In this document: positions 1-11,400 of the stretch, piece by piece | Layout of the letters: every line of letters starts with the position of its first letter | How positions within the stretch are numbered: the stretch's first letter is position 1 | From: Volvariella volvacea V23 | Lineage: Eukaryota > Basidiomycota > Agaricomycetes > Agaricales > Pluteaceae | DNA: 64,000 bases | Assembly: GCA_000349905.1 (NCBI GenBank) | Contig: KB722736.1 | Location: 2,369,428 to 2,433,427 of the forward strand | Reading direction: 5' to 3' | Notes under the pieces: model-generated | Seen by the model: the letters and a program-made list of their open reading frames with translations, nothing else | Databases searched by the model: none | What the model was told of the DNA's origin: nothing | Made by a program: the position numbers and the translations under genes

Positions 1-216
1 CTGGTCAAAGGGATTCTTTTCCTGGGAGGGTGGCACAGCTTTTGGGGTCGTGGCGTCCATTGCTGACCAGAACCTGAGCATGAGCTTGGGGAGCGTGATC
101 GTCGGGAGATGGTAGGCGAGCTTTGCGAGGGGCGGGCAGGCGATGGGGGCGAAGAGCGAGAGGATGATGGAGGAGAAGCGGGGTGGGTGTGCGGGTGGGG
201 CAATGGTGTGTGGCAT
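1..216 (-). CDS. N-terminal fragment of an unrecognised protein, cut by the left edge
   Basis: On the minus strand an ATG at 216 opens a frame that stays open for 72 codons to the edge of the window. An in-frame stop lies just upstream of this ATG, so it is the first possible start of this frame. The visible part has a hydrophobic stretch at about residues 15-40 (SSIILSLFAPIACPPLAKLAY) followed by a more polar Pro-rich tail, which could be a membrane anchor or the start of a targeting region. No family was recognised. An antisense reading of the same DNA is open but has poor amino-acid composition and was taken as a shadow. The gene lies downstream of, and on the same strand as, the Tim17-like gene. 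Confidence 0.45.
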   Translation of the reverse strand, partial: MPHTIAPPAHPPRFSSIILSLFAPIACPPLAKLAYHLPTITLPKLMLRFWSAMDATTPKAVPPSQEKNPFDQ

Positions 217-620
217 GGCAATAAGTTACCGGCAGGTGGAGCAGGGACGGGTCGCGGTGGGCGGCTGGACGACGCAGAGACGAGGCTCGACGGGGAGCTG
301 GGGCAGACAGCATTGGACTGGCTTATAACGAGCCTTTTTCACCTGCTCCTTGCGAGGCTCCTGCCCACTCGAGCCTGTCCTCCCGGCTCCGTTCACGGTG
401 CTGTCTTTATCGCATATTACATAATCATTCGCTGCTTATCAGGTACTATCCCCTTCCTGCCTCGATCGCGAGGGGTTTTGGCTCATGCTCGTCATCTTGC
501 CCTCAAGCAGTCTCTTCCCCCAACTCAGTCCTTTCAGGGTGCTTCCCATTATCGCTCCCAGCACTATCGTCCTCCCACTGGCTTTCCATGGCAGTCGATC
601 TATGTCCGCCCACAGAAACG
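217..620. other. Gap between two minus-strand genes
   Basis: This stretch holds the 3' flank of the Tim17-like gene and the 5' flank of the partial gene at the edge. It is pyrimidine-rich on the plus strand. I see no further gene or RNA in it. Confidence 0.5.
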
Positions 621-1067
621 TCAACTTCCATCGAACTTTCGCTCTTCTGGAATCCACTTACAGGCCGCCGAAAACATTGCTGCTGTCCCAGTCGCTGCTG
701 CCACCTCCTTCGCCTCCCCCCATCCCATGCGCTCCATCCCCTCCTCAATCCCCACATATCCCAGCGCAATAACCCCAAGCTTGCTGGCCTCGGCCCCGGC
801 CCCCTTCAGGCCCCCCAGCATCACTTTGTAGTTCTTCGTCTTGTTGTAGAAATACCACCCCTGCACTGTCGTCGGGGGGCGGTGCACGTTCTCCGCTAAA
901 AATTGCAGAGATGCCCGTCGTGTCCCTCGCACGATGCCAATCATGCTTCCAGCAATGATGGCTGCACCGGGGACCAGATAGAACCGTTGTGGAATGTTCA
1001 ATCGAATCGTTTTTTTCCCGTGAGAGTCGGACTCATCGCGCTCGTTCGTCACTTCCATCCACGACAT
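621..1067 (-). CDS. Tim17/Tim22/Tim23-family inner mitochondrial membrane protein
   Basis: Single-exon frame of 148 codons plus stop. The central part carries the glycine-rich pattern of the Tim17 family (PGAAIIAGSMIGIVRGTRRA near residue 33), then a conserved block ending GWYFYNKTKNYKVMLGG, and a second Gly/Ala-rich helix (GGLKGAGAEASKLG). This is the pattern of the small Tim17-like proteins annotated in mushroom-forming fungi rather than of the core translocase Tim17, Tim22 or Tim23. Location in the mitochondrial inner membrane is inferred from the family. I chose the ATG at 1067 because the conserved region begins shortly after it; an in-frame ATG at 1157 would add 30 residues of unlikely sequence and would put the CACGTGAC element at 1122-1129 inside the coding region. 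The exact function is unknown. Confidence 0.7.
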   Translation of the reverse strand: MSWMEVTNERDESDSHGKKTIRLNIPQRFYLVPGAAIIAGSMIGIVRGTRRASLQFLAENVHRPPTTVQGWYFYNKTKNYKVMLGGLKGAGAEASKLGVIALGYVGIEEGMERMGWGEAKEVAAATGTAAMFSAACKWIPEERKFDGS

Positions 1068-1121
1068 GATGAAAGCTGCAGTCCAAACCTTGGCAAAAAT
1101 CCCTTGGTCCGTGAAACGGAC

Positions 1122-1129
1122 CACGTGAC
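1122..1129 (-). promoter_or_regulatory. CACGTGAC E-box-like element
   Basis: The 8-mer CACGTGAC is read on the plus strand about 55 bp upstream of the preferred start of the Tim17-like gene. The same core occurs in three other short promoters in this window. CACGTG is the classical site of bHLH factors of the Cbf1/USF type; binding here is inferred only. Confidence 0.35.
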
Positions 1130-2065
1130 CGTGACACCCAGTCCCTCGGGCTCTCATTGACAATGTCGTTCGCAATGACACAACTCCCGGGCTCAGGTGG
1201 AATGCAAATTTGCAGATTTCATATGGCTAATCTCCATCTGGTTCAGATAAGGTTCATGTGTGCTTTGTGCTTTGTGCTTTGTGATTAGCCACTTGACCTC
1301 CTGACTCGACAACTCCCATTGTCTTCCAGCTGACCCCGTCAATGTCCCATCAGTGGCTGATAGTAAACGAAGCCACTTTCGCCGCGCATCCTTGCGAATC
1401 TTGTCTTCTCTCACCCTTTATGTAGCTCCTATCTATGGAAGTTTCTCGCCGCTGCATGGGAATGTCCTCGTTACATGCACGACTGAGGTCAGGGATCGCT
1501 AATGACTTGCTGTTAAAGTCGAGGGCCTGCGAGCTGCTCCTATCGTGAGGTCCTGTCCTTTGCCAGAGCGTGTCCAGACCCTTTCGGCCTAGCAGTGTGA
1601 GTCCTCTGACTAGTTGCAATTCCTAATATCGTCTTGCCATAACGGGTGGCCACCCACTTTTGGGTTGCGGGATCTTTTACATACCCGGAGGCGCTGAGAT
1701 ATCGTTTCACAGGGCTCCAATGATAACAGTTAGAAAGAGCCTCAGCTATCCGCGAGAAGATCGTCGATGCTCTCAAAATGGCGAATTCGGCGGTTACGTT
1801 GCGTTACCTGACAGCGGACCCTTACAAGGGGACCTGAGCTCGGCAGACTGAACTCTGCATGGTCGTTCAGCGTATTCGGCCCCCTCCATCTCAACCACAC
1901 CGCCTTGTGGTCTACCTTGCATATCTTGTCTCATGGAATTGGTTCGGGACGACATTGGTGTGAGCTCTTGGTTGTCGGCCAAGCGTGCCACAAACTCTGC
2001 TCAAGGCGCGTTCGTTTCGTTGATCTTACAGTGAAGGCTTACCATGTCCACACACAGTCGCTGCC
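1130..2065. other. Gene-poor stretch
   Basis: No frame in this stretch looks coding on either strand. There is a short tandem repeat of GTGCTTT (three copies, about 1261-1283). A possible upstream exon of the DUF6533-type gene, with an ATG at 1933, cannot be confirmed by eye. Confidence 0.4.
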
Positions 2066-3812
2066 ATGACATTTGTTCTATATGATCATCGTGAGTTTTG
2101 CACTCTCCAAAGGTTCAGCTGACCTGACAAGAAGACCGCCGGTGTGTGGGCCTACATAAGTCGTATCCTTGGACCTCGAGGTATGTCGCCTCCCCTAGCA
2201 CCTGACACAGCCGCTAAACTCAGTTCGATAGGTCGAGCACATTTGGGTGCGTTCAAATCAGCTCCATGGAGATCGCTCACTGAATTTGTACCTCCCAGAG
2301 ACAAAACTGGACCTACTCAAAACTGTTATATATGCTAGTCCGTCAACCCCCGTGATGTTTGAAACGCGGCTAACTGCTATCTCAGTGCCGATACCTCAGT
2401 GATTTAGTTTTGATGTTAGTTCTTACCATATCTATTATGGGTTGCCATACTTATCCATTCATGTGATCAGCCTTGAAGTCATAGGTGCGTCTAGTCCATC
2501 ACCAGTTCCAGGACGTGTCCTCATGGATTGATCTAGTGTTCATGTACCATAATCCTTCACATAATGTTAGTCGCGTCACTCAGCCCGTCATCTTCCCCAG
2601 CTCAGTGCACCTACCTCCCAGTTGTATGTTGCTTGACGTTAAGTGTCATGACGTCATTGTACCTCATTTCGCAGCTGTGAGTACCCGCTCGTTCTCTCTT
2701 ACATGTGAAACGGCTGATTTGGTACATATAACCCAGGTACATGGGGAGTGCTCTCGGTGGCGTTTGGCATGTGTGCTGGATTGTTTGTTACCCAAGGTCA
2801 GCTCAGGTCTATCAGCCTCGTGGATCTCAAACTAATGATAGTACAATTCTGGCAGCGATTTTGCAAACAAGGCTACGAGCGCTCTACCCTCCAAACTCCA
2901 GGATCGTTAGATTCGTCTTTGCTGCATTCGTTGTTGAGATGTTCTTCATGCTTGCCATGTTCATAGTCGCCGTTATGACGACAGAACGTAAGGTTTCTTC
3001 TCTGCTGTACGTCCTGATAATCTTACACCTCGTGCTAGTTTTTGAGGAGCTTGGCAACTATCAGAGTTTTTGCATGTCCCATAATGTCCCCTCATATACC
3101 TTCGCAGTGTGGATTCCGGTCTTATCGTTTGAGACACTACTGTTTATCATGGCGTTTCGAGCTACATACGGAGACTGGAAGCAGTTCATTAACGTCGTAG
3201 ACTGGAAGCGGCGATCTCTGCTGGAGGTGCTACTCCGCGACAGCTTCATTTATTTTCTGATGTAAGCACCTCTCTCCAGCTTTCACATCTGAATCTCAAT
3301 GCTCGAAATCTGCTCCTTGATAGCGCCTTTATGTCATATCTCATAACGCTTGTGGGGTGGCTCACCTGTGATGTCAGTACTTCCCCTTTTCATTTTATTA
3401 AAAGCACCAGGCTGACTTGTCCGCTCCAAAGTCGCGCTACTTCCCCGCCATAGCTGCCCTGACTTACGCAGTGAATACGGTCACAGGGTGCCGCTTGGTT
3501 CTCAATCTCTCTCAAGCATACCACGAGATCATCCACTTCACGGGCGGGAGCGATGTCGGACTTGAGCCCGATTTCTTATGCTGGGGACTAGCTACTGGCA
3601 CGCATGCACTCCACGAATTGCCCACACATGCGCGTTCAGTAGGGATCCAGGCAACTTTGGCCGATGCTAATTCTGATATCACGCACTCACGAGTGACCCA
3701 TAGACGGGTACGAGCGAATACGAACCACGATAGCGATGAATTGGCACGTATTTCTCTTTATTTTGCCTCGACTCCGAACTGTAGCGAGCATTTACGAACA
3801 GCAAAGCTGTAG
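2066..3812 (+). CDS. DUF6533-type multi-pass membrane protein
   Basis: Many short exons join into a protein of the DUF6533 type that is very common in Agaricomycetes. The visible order is: VLYDHL, then SLDLEVEHIW, then WTYSKLLYMLCRYL, a Cys followed two residues later by Trp (CTWGVLSVAFG), QAILQTRLRALY, two membrane helices, an FCMSHNVPSYTFAVWIPVL block, LLRDSFIYFL and a final helix ending in GCRLVLNLSQAY. Clear introns are 2091 to about 2155, 2338-2385 and the one with donor GTAAGG near 2987. The middle part (2464-2740) is the least certain. The start is also uncertain: the ATG at 2066 may lie inside an exon, with the true start upstream. The tail after the last helix is unusually long (about 90 residues). 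Function of the family is unknown; it is probably a plasma-membrane or endomembrane protein. Confidence 0.6.
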
Positions 3813-4529
3813 TTCCAACCCCTACAAAGGAAGAAAGCGCAAATTCTCTTGTATAATTTGGTTCTAGTACGCCGCGACACATTACCTGCCTCCCGATTAT
3901 GTTCGTCCTATGCTACTCGTCGACTAATCCAAGCTGTGCATTTAGTAGGAATAGGTGTTCATCGTAAATGGTATTTTATTAGGATCAAAGCTGTGTATAA
4001 TTTAGTGACCTCAGTCATTTTGGGTGCAAAATACGCAATCATCTAATGCATCACAAAAGTCAGCAAGGGGGGTGCAATGAACATGCATTTGACAAGCAGT
4101 ATCTGCTTTACGAAGTTCGATTTACAGCATAGTCGTAATTCAGGGTCGTGGGGAGGGGAGGAGGCACAATGTTAGATAGATATACAGAAAGGTTGGTGAG
4201 GAGACTGCCCTCGAATGATTTGGCAAATCGATTGGGATATCAAAACCCCGGTACGAAAGAAAGAGGTAGGCTTCACCAGGAACCAGATCAAAAAAAGGTC
4301 AAGGTGATATAGTAGGTCAAATCATGCATTCAATCTCTCGTCCAATCCAATTACCATACGAATCAAAAAATATCACAAGCCAAAAGACAGGACGTTCTGT
4401 TCGGGAAGACCATGAAAAGAGAGAACCAGAGAAACGAACGTGCAAAAGTTGTAGGGCAAAGAAACAAAGATGCTAAGAAAGTGAACGTCGGACTCGATAA
4501 GAAAGTAGCTTCGAGAATCATCAGCCGAG
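3813..4529. other. Intergenic stretch between two converging genes
   Basis: AT-richer than the flanking genes. It contains the 3' ends of the membrane-protein gene and of the Gln-rich gene. Nothing else could be supported. Confidence 0.5.
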
Positions 4530-6050
4530 TTAATAGGCCTCAACAGCCTCCCTCCTTTCGCGGGCATTCGCTAAAACACCCAAACCACCAACAGCACCCC
4601 TCCTCATCATCCTGGCAAAGTTTTTGGGCCCGAGTTCATCAGCACCTGAAGGCGGCCCACGGGGCTGCCTCATCGGCTGGCTAACCATCCTGTGACTAGG
4701 AGCAGCTGATTGTGGCTGGACTGCCACATCGGCGCTGACGTTTGGCCTGCCAAGACCCAAGCCTTCGTATAACTTCTTAGTAGCCTCTTCGCGCGGCGAG
4801 AGAGGCGCGTCCTGGGATGAGGTAGAACGGGGCGTAGTAGGAGCCGAGTTGGAACCACCGGAAGCGGACGAAGCGGCATCATCGACGCTATCCGAGGAGA
4901 CTTCGATCGCGACGTCAGGGACATGCTGAGAAATTGTAGCACTGAAGCGCAGAGGTTGGGGACGCTTCGCAAAGCCTGAAGCAGGAGCAGGGGGAGGAGA
5001 AACGCGTTCGCCTGGTGGAGGGGTAATTTTGACACTTGGAGAGGAAACTGTACGATTGTTGCCGCTTAGAACAGAGTTATTGTTTCCTCCGCGTCTCCAG
5101 GAGGTGGCGGCGTCTGACTTTGAGGGAGTACTGATGGCGATATTGTTGGACGCGGGATTGCCGAGGGAAGTGCCGCCACTGATGACAGTGGTGTGACTGG
5201 GGGTTGGGGGAGGCAAATCGTCAAGGTTTTCTACGCCGTACTTGTGAGAGTTTGGGACGGAAAGACTGGCAGTGCGGCTGCCAAACTTGCCACCCAATGC
5301 GGCGGTCATCGGAACCTGATCGTCACCAGGGACACCGAGGTGCTGTCTGCTTTGATCGGGAGCGTTCCTACGAAGTTGGGCGCTGAGAGCGGCTGACCGA
5401 AGATCAAAACTGGTTGCGGTTGGGCCGGCTGTAGCAGGAGGAACGAAGCCGGCGCTGGCACGTCTGTTTTGATTCAGCATCTGTTGCTGCTTCTGCTGCT
5501 GTTGGCGCTGGGCCTGGGCAAGCAACTCGGCTTGATACTGCTGGGCTTGGATGGCCTGGATGCATGGGGTAAATAGACAGCCGAAGGGCATATAGGGATG
5601 AGTCCTGACCTGAATCCTCATGAGTTCGAGCTGCATCATCTGCATCTGGAAAGCCTGGTTCTGGGCTTGGGCCTGAGCTTGGGCACTCTGAGAGATGATG
5701 TTGGGAGGATAAGCCGGGCTGAACGGGATGCTGTTGGGATTCATGCCACGTTGGCCTTGGGCCTGTTGCTGGGCGAAGCGATTGCTGGGGCCATCAACGG
5801 CAGCAGTCATAGGAACGGGGCGACCTTGGGAATGATTGACAAAGGGGTTTGGGGCAGGCATATCGGACAACTGGTCTTCGTCCTCTTCGGGGAAGTGCGG
5901 GGGATACTGTTGAGAAGGGAAACGAGGAAGACTGAAAGTAGCACCGGGGGCAGCAGTGTGAGGAAGATTAGCGGAGGAGGATCGGACGCCGCCCGTGCGG
6001 AGACCGGCGAGCAGAGAGGCACGATGATTTGGAGCTGGAGCAGTAGTCAT
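4530..6050 (-). CDS. Gln-rich, low-complexity conserved fungal protein
   Basis: Two exons (6050-5610 and 5555-4530) flank a 54-nt intron and give about 488 residues. The N-terminal third is Pro/Ser-rich with the motif FSLPRFPSQQ; around residues 120-190 there is a Gln/Ala-rich region probably forming a long helix (repeated QAQ and QQQ), followed by a disordered Ser/Thr/Pro-rich half with several possible proline-directed phosphorylation sites. The C-terminus is more structured (ARMMRRGAVGGLGVLANARERREAVEAY). Such composition is common in transcription or RNA regulators, but no domain was recognised. The next gene on the right is TRS20, on the same strand; a TATA-like box lies at 6217-6224. 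The shorter frames on the opposite strand are shadows. Confidence 0.75.
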   Translation of the reverse strand: MTTAPAPNHRASLLAGLRTGGVRSSSANLPHTAAPGATFSLPRFPSQQYPPHFPEEDEDQLSDMPAPNPFVNHSQGRPVPMTAAVDGPSNRFAQQQAQGQRGMNPNSIPFSPAYPPNIISQSAQAQAQAQNQAFQMQMMQLELMRIQVRTHPYMPFGCLFTPCIQAIQAQQYQAELLAQAQRQQQQKQQQMLNQNRRASAGFVPPATAGPTATSFDLRSAALSAQLRRNAPDQSRQHLGVPGDDQVPMTAALGGKFGSRTASLSVPNSHKYGVENLDDLPPPTPSHTTVISGGTSLGNPASNNIAISTPSKSDAATSWRRGGNNNSVLSGNNRTVSSPSVKITPPPGERVSPPPAPASGFAKRPQPLRFSATISQHVPDVAIEVSSDSVDDAASSASGGSNSAPTTPRSTSSQDAPLSPREEATKKLYEGLGLGRPNVSADVAVQPQSAAPSHRMVSQPMRQPRGPPSGADELGPKNFARMMRRGAVGGLGVLANARERREAVEAY

Positions 6051-6216
6051 GGCTGGGCGATAGATAAAGATTACGAGGAAAGGACGAGAAGTATTGAACA
6101 GAAAGAAGAGGCAAAGCGGAGGGCTACAAGCGAAGAGCGGGGACTGGATGGGAGAGGGATAAGGAAGGAAAAGAGCTGATTAGAGGAGAATGAGACTGAA
6201 GGAGGATTGGATTGGA

Positions 6217-6224
6217 TTTATATA
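6217..6224 (-). promoter_or_regulatory. TATA-like box of the Gln-rich gene
   Basis: TATATAAA is read on the minus strand 167 bp before the ATG at 6050. The spacing would leave a 5' leader of roughly 130 nt. Functional use is inferred. Confidence 0.4.
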
Positions 6225-6340
6225 AGAAAGACAAGGACGAGGATAGAGACAGAGACAGAGGAGAGCCAAAGAAACACCCACACGCTGTCACCGCTGCCCG
6301 GTGTCCAGGGGGCTGCACCGCCACCGCGTCCCCCGCCACC

Positions 6341-7033
6341 CTACAGATATCGCTTCGCACTCGCCCGCACCCGCCCATCAAACACACTGCTCCGTATCAC
6401 CGTGTGCGCCGTGTGGAACGGGTTCATCGTCGTCTGTCGCCCCGTCAGCAGCCCGTCCAGCCCAGCCCAGCACACCCACCTTCACATACAGCTCCCACAC
6501 GTCCATCATGAATCCCCTGATCCCGTCGTCATTCCGCCCCTCATGCAATAGTATCAGTTTGATGTCTATCAATAGTGTTCCATTCAGCTTCTCCCTCTGC
6601 GTGTCTGTCACTTACTGCCCGCTGTAACAAACGCCGACACTGTCCATTCATTGAATTTGTCTACACACTTCAGGTACCTAGCCAATGCCATTCGTTGTCA
6701 GCTGTCCCGTCTGTCCCGTCTGTGCCCCGGCCCTTACATCGCGTTTTCCTTCCTCATCACATCCTCGACCACATCCAGACTCGCGTTCGCAATCATCTGT
6801 ATCACATGTCGGTCCTGTCCCCCTCCCATCCTCACTCCCCCGCCGCTCGTCGAGTGTGCCGAGCTCGTGGCTCCCGAGAGCGCCGTCAATGTCCCCGCGA
6901 ATGCAGAGGTCGACCACGTCGGCAAGTTGGCCGACAGCGGGGACGAGACGCTCGATGCTGGCTTGGTTGAGTAGTGTATGAGGCTGTACAGGGGCGTGTC
7001 TGTAGGCGACAGAATGAATAGATGATGCGACAT
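6341..7033 (-). CDS. TRS20: TRAPP complex subunit Trs20 / TRAPPC2 (sedlin)
   Basis: Four exons (7033-6738, 6677-6616, 6565-6480, 6433-6341) give 178 residues and join in frame at every junction. The spliced product shows the sedlin signature: SPTDTPLYSL near the N-terminus, ANASLDVVEDVM, YLKCVDKFNEWTVSAFVTAG, IKLILLHE, FMMDVWELYVK, NPF and the C-terminal VIRSSVFDGRVRASAKRYL. The protein is longer than human TRAPPC2 (140 residues) because of a Ser/Gly-rich insert of about 45 residues before the ANASLD helix. Trs20 is a longin-fold core subunit of the TRAPP complexes, which act in ER-to-Golgi traffic and in autophagy. The gene is head to head with the rhomboid protease gene; 105 bp separate the start codons. 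Confidence 0.92.
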
Positions 7034-7138
7034 GGTTACTTCTTGTTATCATCAGCCATTCCGCCATCTCAACTGCACGTCCTCTGCTCACCAAACACTG
7101 ACAAACTCACTTCTTGCGGCCTACACACCCGTTCAGAG

Positions 7139-8228
7139 ATGTCCACGCCCGTTTTCCGCAGTCTCTTCTGTCGTTCTGCTCGTTCGCTGTCTCGTCGCCA
7201 ATTGGCAGGACCCTCACCGCTCCTCATTTCTATCCAGACACCCAGGCATCAACTGGGCCACTCGAGGTCTTTCTTCAGCTCCTCCCAACTCGGCCAAAGA
7301 TGGGTTCGCCATCCATATCCCCCAAGGCGACAATATACCTTTTGGGAGCGCATACCGGAGGATAGATTATTTTACGGCATCATGGGTTTAAATGGTCTTG
7401 TTTTCGTCATGTGGTACATGGCCAGCCAGAAATGGGTTCGTCGTCGCTCGCTGCTGCTCGATTATCTACTCATGTCCACTTAGCAACAACAACGCGACGC
7501 ATCAGCGTACAAATGGATGCAGGACAACTTTACAAACAGTTGGAGAAACATATCTTCGGGAAGGATGTGAGCTTTCCACTTAACTTGTGCCGTTTCTCAG
7601 AATTGACTCGGGCAAAGATGGACTACCATAACTTCATGCTTCTCTCACGAGGGTGTCGGGCATATCTTATTCAACGGATTCACTTATTTCTTCATGGCAA
7701 GACCAGTGCTTAGCATACTCGGCAACAAAAATTTCCTCCTCCTGTATCTTGGTGGTAAGTATGGTAATATGATTGGTCATATTGGTACCTATGCAATACC
7801 GTCCAGGTGGAGTCGCGGCAAATCTTGCCACTCTCGTCTGGAGCAACATCGTCAAAGGTCGAGACCAGTCCTCGCATGGTGCAAGTGGTATGACCCAATC
7901 ATCCTGCCCCGATCTGCAACCCTCATATGAATGTGTGCAGCTGCCATATACGCCGTGGTTTCTTTCCTCGCGTGCTCGGCGCCCCGGATGACATTCCAAC
8001 TCTACGGAATCATCCCCATCCCCGCCTGGGCCGCTGTTGTAGGCATATTCGCATTTGATACATACTCAGCCGTTACTGACAGGGTACGTCATACTCCCCA
8101 CCAAGTGTTGAACTTTTTCTAAGTCTGGATCCACTTCGCAGCGGAAGGGTGTTGATACTGCTGGCCACGTTGCTGGTCTGATAGCCGGTGCAGGTTTCTT
8201 TTTGGGCAAGAGATTCAGGCTCTTCTGA
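7139..8228 (+). CDS. PCP1: Mitochondrial rhomboid protease (Pcp1/PARL type)
   Basis: Six exons (7139-7435, 7484-7566, 7618-7754, 7807-7887, 7941-8083, 8142-8228) give 275 residues. The N-terminus is Arg/Ser-rich without acidic residues, as expected for a mitochondrial presequence. The rhomboid core follows: WTTITSCFSHEGVGHILFNGF, the catalytic-serine motif HGAS, and the catalytic histidine in DTAGHVAGLIAG in the last exon. In yeast the homologue processes the dynamin Mgm1 and cytochrome c peroxidase in the inner membrane. By the splice sites seen here the serine motif reads GASA rather than the more usual GASG. The gene converges with CLASP (227 bp between stop codons). Confidence 0.92.
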
Positions 8229-8454
8229 TCTAACCCCTACTTATCTCTTGTGCTGTATCCCCTTTGTACTTTCACACCAAGCACTGCTTCCTAACGAATA
8301 AAGGTATTTATACAATAGAAAATGGCCATGAAACCTATTATTATGAACGTCTGGTATCGCCTTGCCTCATACCGCTTATATGCATAGAGAAAGTATTTAC
8401 ACCAAAAAACCGAATCTTCGGATGGCATATGGCATGGACATGAGTCTAGTGGGC

Positions 8455-11400
8455 CTAGGTTCGGGGTCGCAAGGGTGTGCTGGTCCTGGTGTCTAGCCTT
8501 CTCAACTCCTTCTCCAATTTCTCCTTGGCAAGAGATGGTGTAGTGATGGGCCCTCCTGTTGGGCCCGTGCCTCTCGCACCGTGTTTGTCAAACAGGTACG
8601 TCAACAAGTTCTTCTTGTCATCAGCTAGGCCGTCGAGGAGGGTGAATAAATGCGTTTCGTCTTGCAAGACTAGCTGAGCCGCTATGATGGCCGACGCTGC
8701 TGATTCTCGAACGATCAAACTTGCTCGATTGTTCAGTGCCTTACAAGTGGGAAGAGTGTTAAATCAAAAGCTCGCAGGTAGGAATTGTGGCGACCCACAG
8801 AAATGAGTGTATTCTTCAGCCTCGGGAGCTCCTCTTCTGCAATTTCAGCAGGCAGGCGCATGATAAACTTTCCAAGAGCCATTAGCCCAAATGCATATGT
8901 CGAAAACTTGACTTCTTCATTGGATATCTCTGGAAGATCCTCGTTCAAGAACGTCTTAAGGCTTGCGTGCATGGTTGTCAGCCCGTATACTGGTGCAATT
9001 CTCTTTATCAAAGCATCCCGAATGGCACTGGTAGCTTCGAGAACCTGAAAATTCATAGGTTAGACCAGCTCCCTGCAGCGTTTTTATGCGTTTGCCTACG
9101 TTGACTTTGTTACAATAACGGACCCGCAAAAGGATGGAGAATAGGTCTGCTTCACGTCCTTCCAGATAGGGACCTTGATTCTCCAACAACTCCCAAAGGA
9201 GGATCAATCCATACTCTATCTGCTCTTCAGTCTAACGGCTACATCAGCGCACATCCATTCGCATTCAGGGTTACCCTCACCTTTGTCGGGTCCAAGTATT
9301 GCAGTAGTGCGTTAAACAACTTCTCAAAATTCTTATCTTTCTCCCACATTTCCGAGTGGAGAGAGGGTATAGATCTCGAACTACCGATAAAGGGCGATGG
9401 ACTCAAAGGATAAGAAGAGAAATCAGGGCTCATTGGTGGTGTCCCGTTCTCTGCCGTCGGGTTTTCGACAGAGAGGAGAGCGAGTTGCTTGAGAACTTGT
9501 ACGTCTACTTCTTCACGGGACAACTGTTCGATATATATTTTCAGTTCGCTTTCCTTGTTGCTACTGCTGGGCCTGTTTGCTGCCATTCCTTGCTCTAAGA
9601 CTAGAAAAAAATCATCAAATTTCAGCTCAAGCTAGTTAACGGTAAATGACTCACGGGACTTTCTCTTCAACCACCAGCTGGACTGATCCTTCCGACCCTG
9701 GAGCGCATCCAGCAAACTCGGAGCAGGCTTTCCTCCAAAAGCAGGACTGTCCTGGTACATCGCAGTCTGCCGAAGGAACGAACTCTTCTGACTCACAGGC
9801 GTAACTAATGCCAGCTTTTGTTGCTGAACAATTGGTATAGGCGTCGGTTTGGTCTTTGCTCTAGTCACCGTATTTTGAGTAGGTGGTGCAGCACGCTTAG
9901 ACCCAACCATTAGTGAGGGCGGTAGAGTTGGGTGTTGCAAGTTATCATCGTCAGGTTCTACCAACTCTAGCAATCGCTCAGCAGCACTTTCCGCTTGCTC
10001 TGCCCGTGCTCGCAGAGCATCTTCCACAACTGGTGCTCCGGCCGTTATATCCAGTACTGAATCTGATGATAAGGCATTAGAGAACGCTTGAGTCGGCTTT
10101 GATTCAATGGACTTGGGCGATATAGAGCGCGCCTGCGAGGTGGACTTGGGGGGTGGGGGTGGTGGGGGGTACTTCGCAAATGGCGTTGAGAACGACATGA
10201 GATTCACAGAGAGATTTTCATCTTCCGATTCGCTATCACTATTCGGAATTGGGATTGATTGTGCCATCAAAAGGGATTCATCAGCACCAAACATTTGGGG
10301 GAGGAGTATCGACTGGCGCGCCCCCATTAAGGATGTAATGGGACGAACACCACCGAAGCTATGATCCAGCGGTGTGTGTGAAGTAGAAGGTGGAGAAGCT
10401 GGGAGAGCCGTTTGCATAGCTTTTCTTAGCATTGCGTTACCAGCTGAGCCAAGGGGTGAAGCGAGGGGTGAAGATGTCCGGCGACGAGATACAGCTTGAT
10501 CAGTGGGCGAAGGAGGTGAAGTCGAAGCACCAGACCCGCCAGACGATGTGCGACTATGTAGTGATAATCCTTTCGGTACGGATGAGCTGGTGGAACGAGA
10601 CATGGTTCCTGCCAGTCGTGGTCTCTTGGCGGGAGGGGAAGTCGTGCTCGACACGCCAAGTGGTGATCCTGGGCGTGCGCTTGTGCTATTGCTGGGGTTA
10701 AATCTAGGAGGTGACACGGCCGTTGGGGATAGAGCACGACGAGGGACATTTGCAGCTGCGGAGGTTGCCTGATGTCGAAGTGTGGGGGGTGCAGTGGCAA
10801 TTGCCTTTGCTTTCGCTCTACTTGCAGCAATAGCAGCAGCAACGCTAGACTTTTTCACGGTCTTAGGAGCGGAGGGTATGTCGGAAGCTAGGTTCGGATT
10901 GGGACAAGCTCTTTCCAACTGCTTTCTCGCTGAAGCGTCCAATGTCTCCATTATTGCACTTCCTCTGTCTCTCCAAACCTCCTCGAAAATCCAGAAGAGA
11001 GCTCGCGAACTTTCTCTAACAGCCGGATTGGGATCAGCAAGAGCCCTCTTAAGTGCTTTCTCTATTATGTCTACCCCACCTGCTCCTTCGATTACATGCT
11101 TTGCTCGAGTAGCGTGTGTTTCCAGGTACAACTTGAGGTGTGCGACCATTGCAGCCCTAGTCTGAACTGTTTTTTCCTGCAGCAAGTTCCATAACAGCGG
11201 GAGCACAATACGAGGCTGTGGAGAAGTATGGGCGAGAATGATAGACACGGATGCTTGGGACTGTTGTGCTGTGATCTTCTTTGTGAAACCGGCCATCTTC
11301 AATAAATTAGTCAGGAGAGTTTCACAGAAGGGGTCGATGGCAGATCCAAATGCAATAGCTAGTTCAGAATACAAAGAACATGTATTAGTGGCCACGGTGG

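Noticed and set aside
109..831. A long plus-strand frame opposite the Tim17-like gene
   Set aside because: Its product is a low-complexity mirror of the real minus-strand gene.
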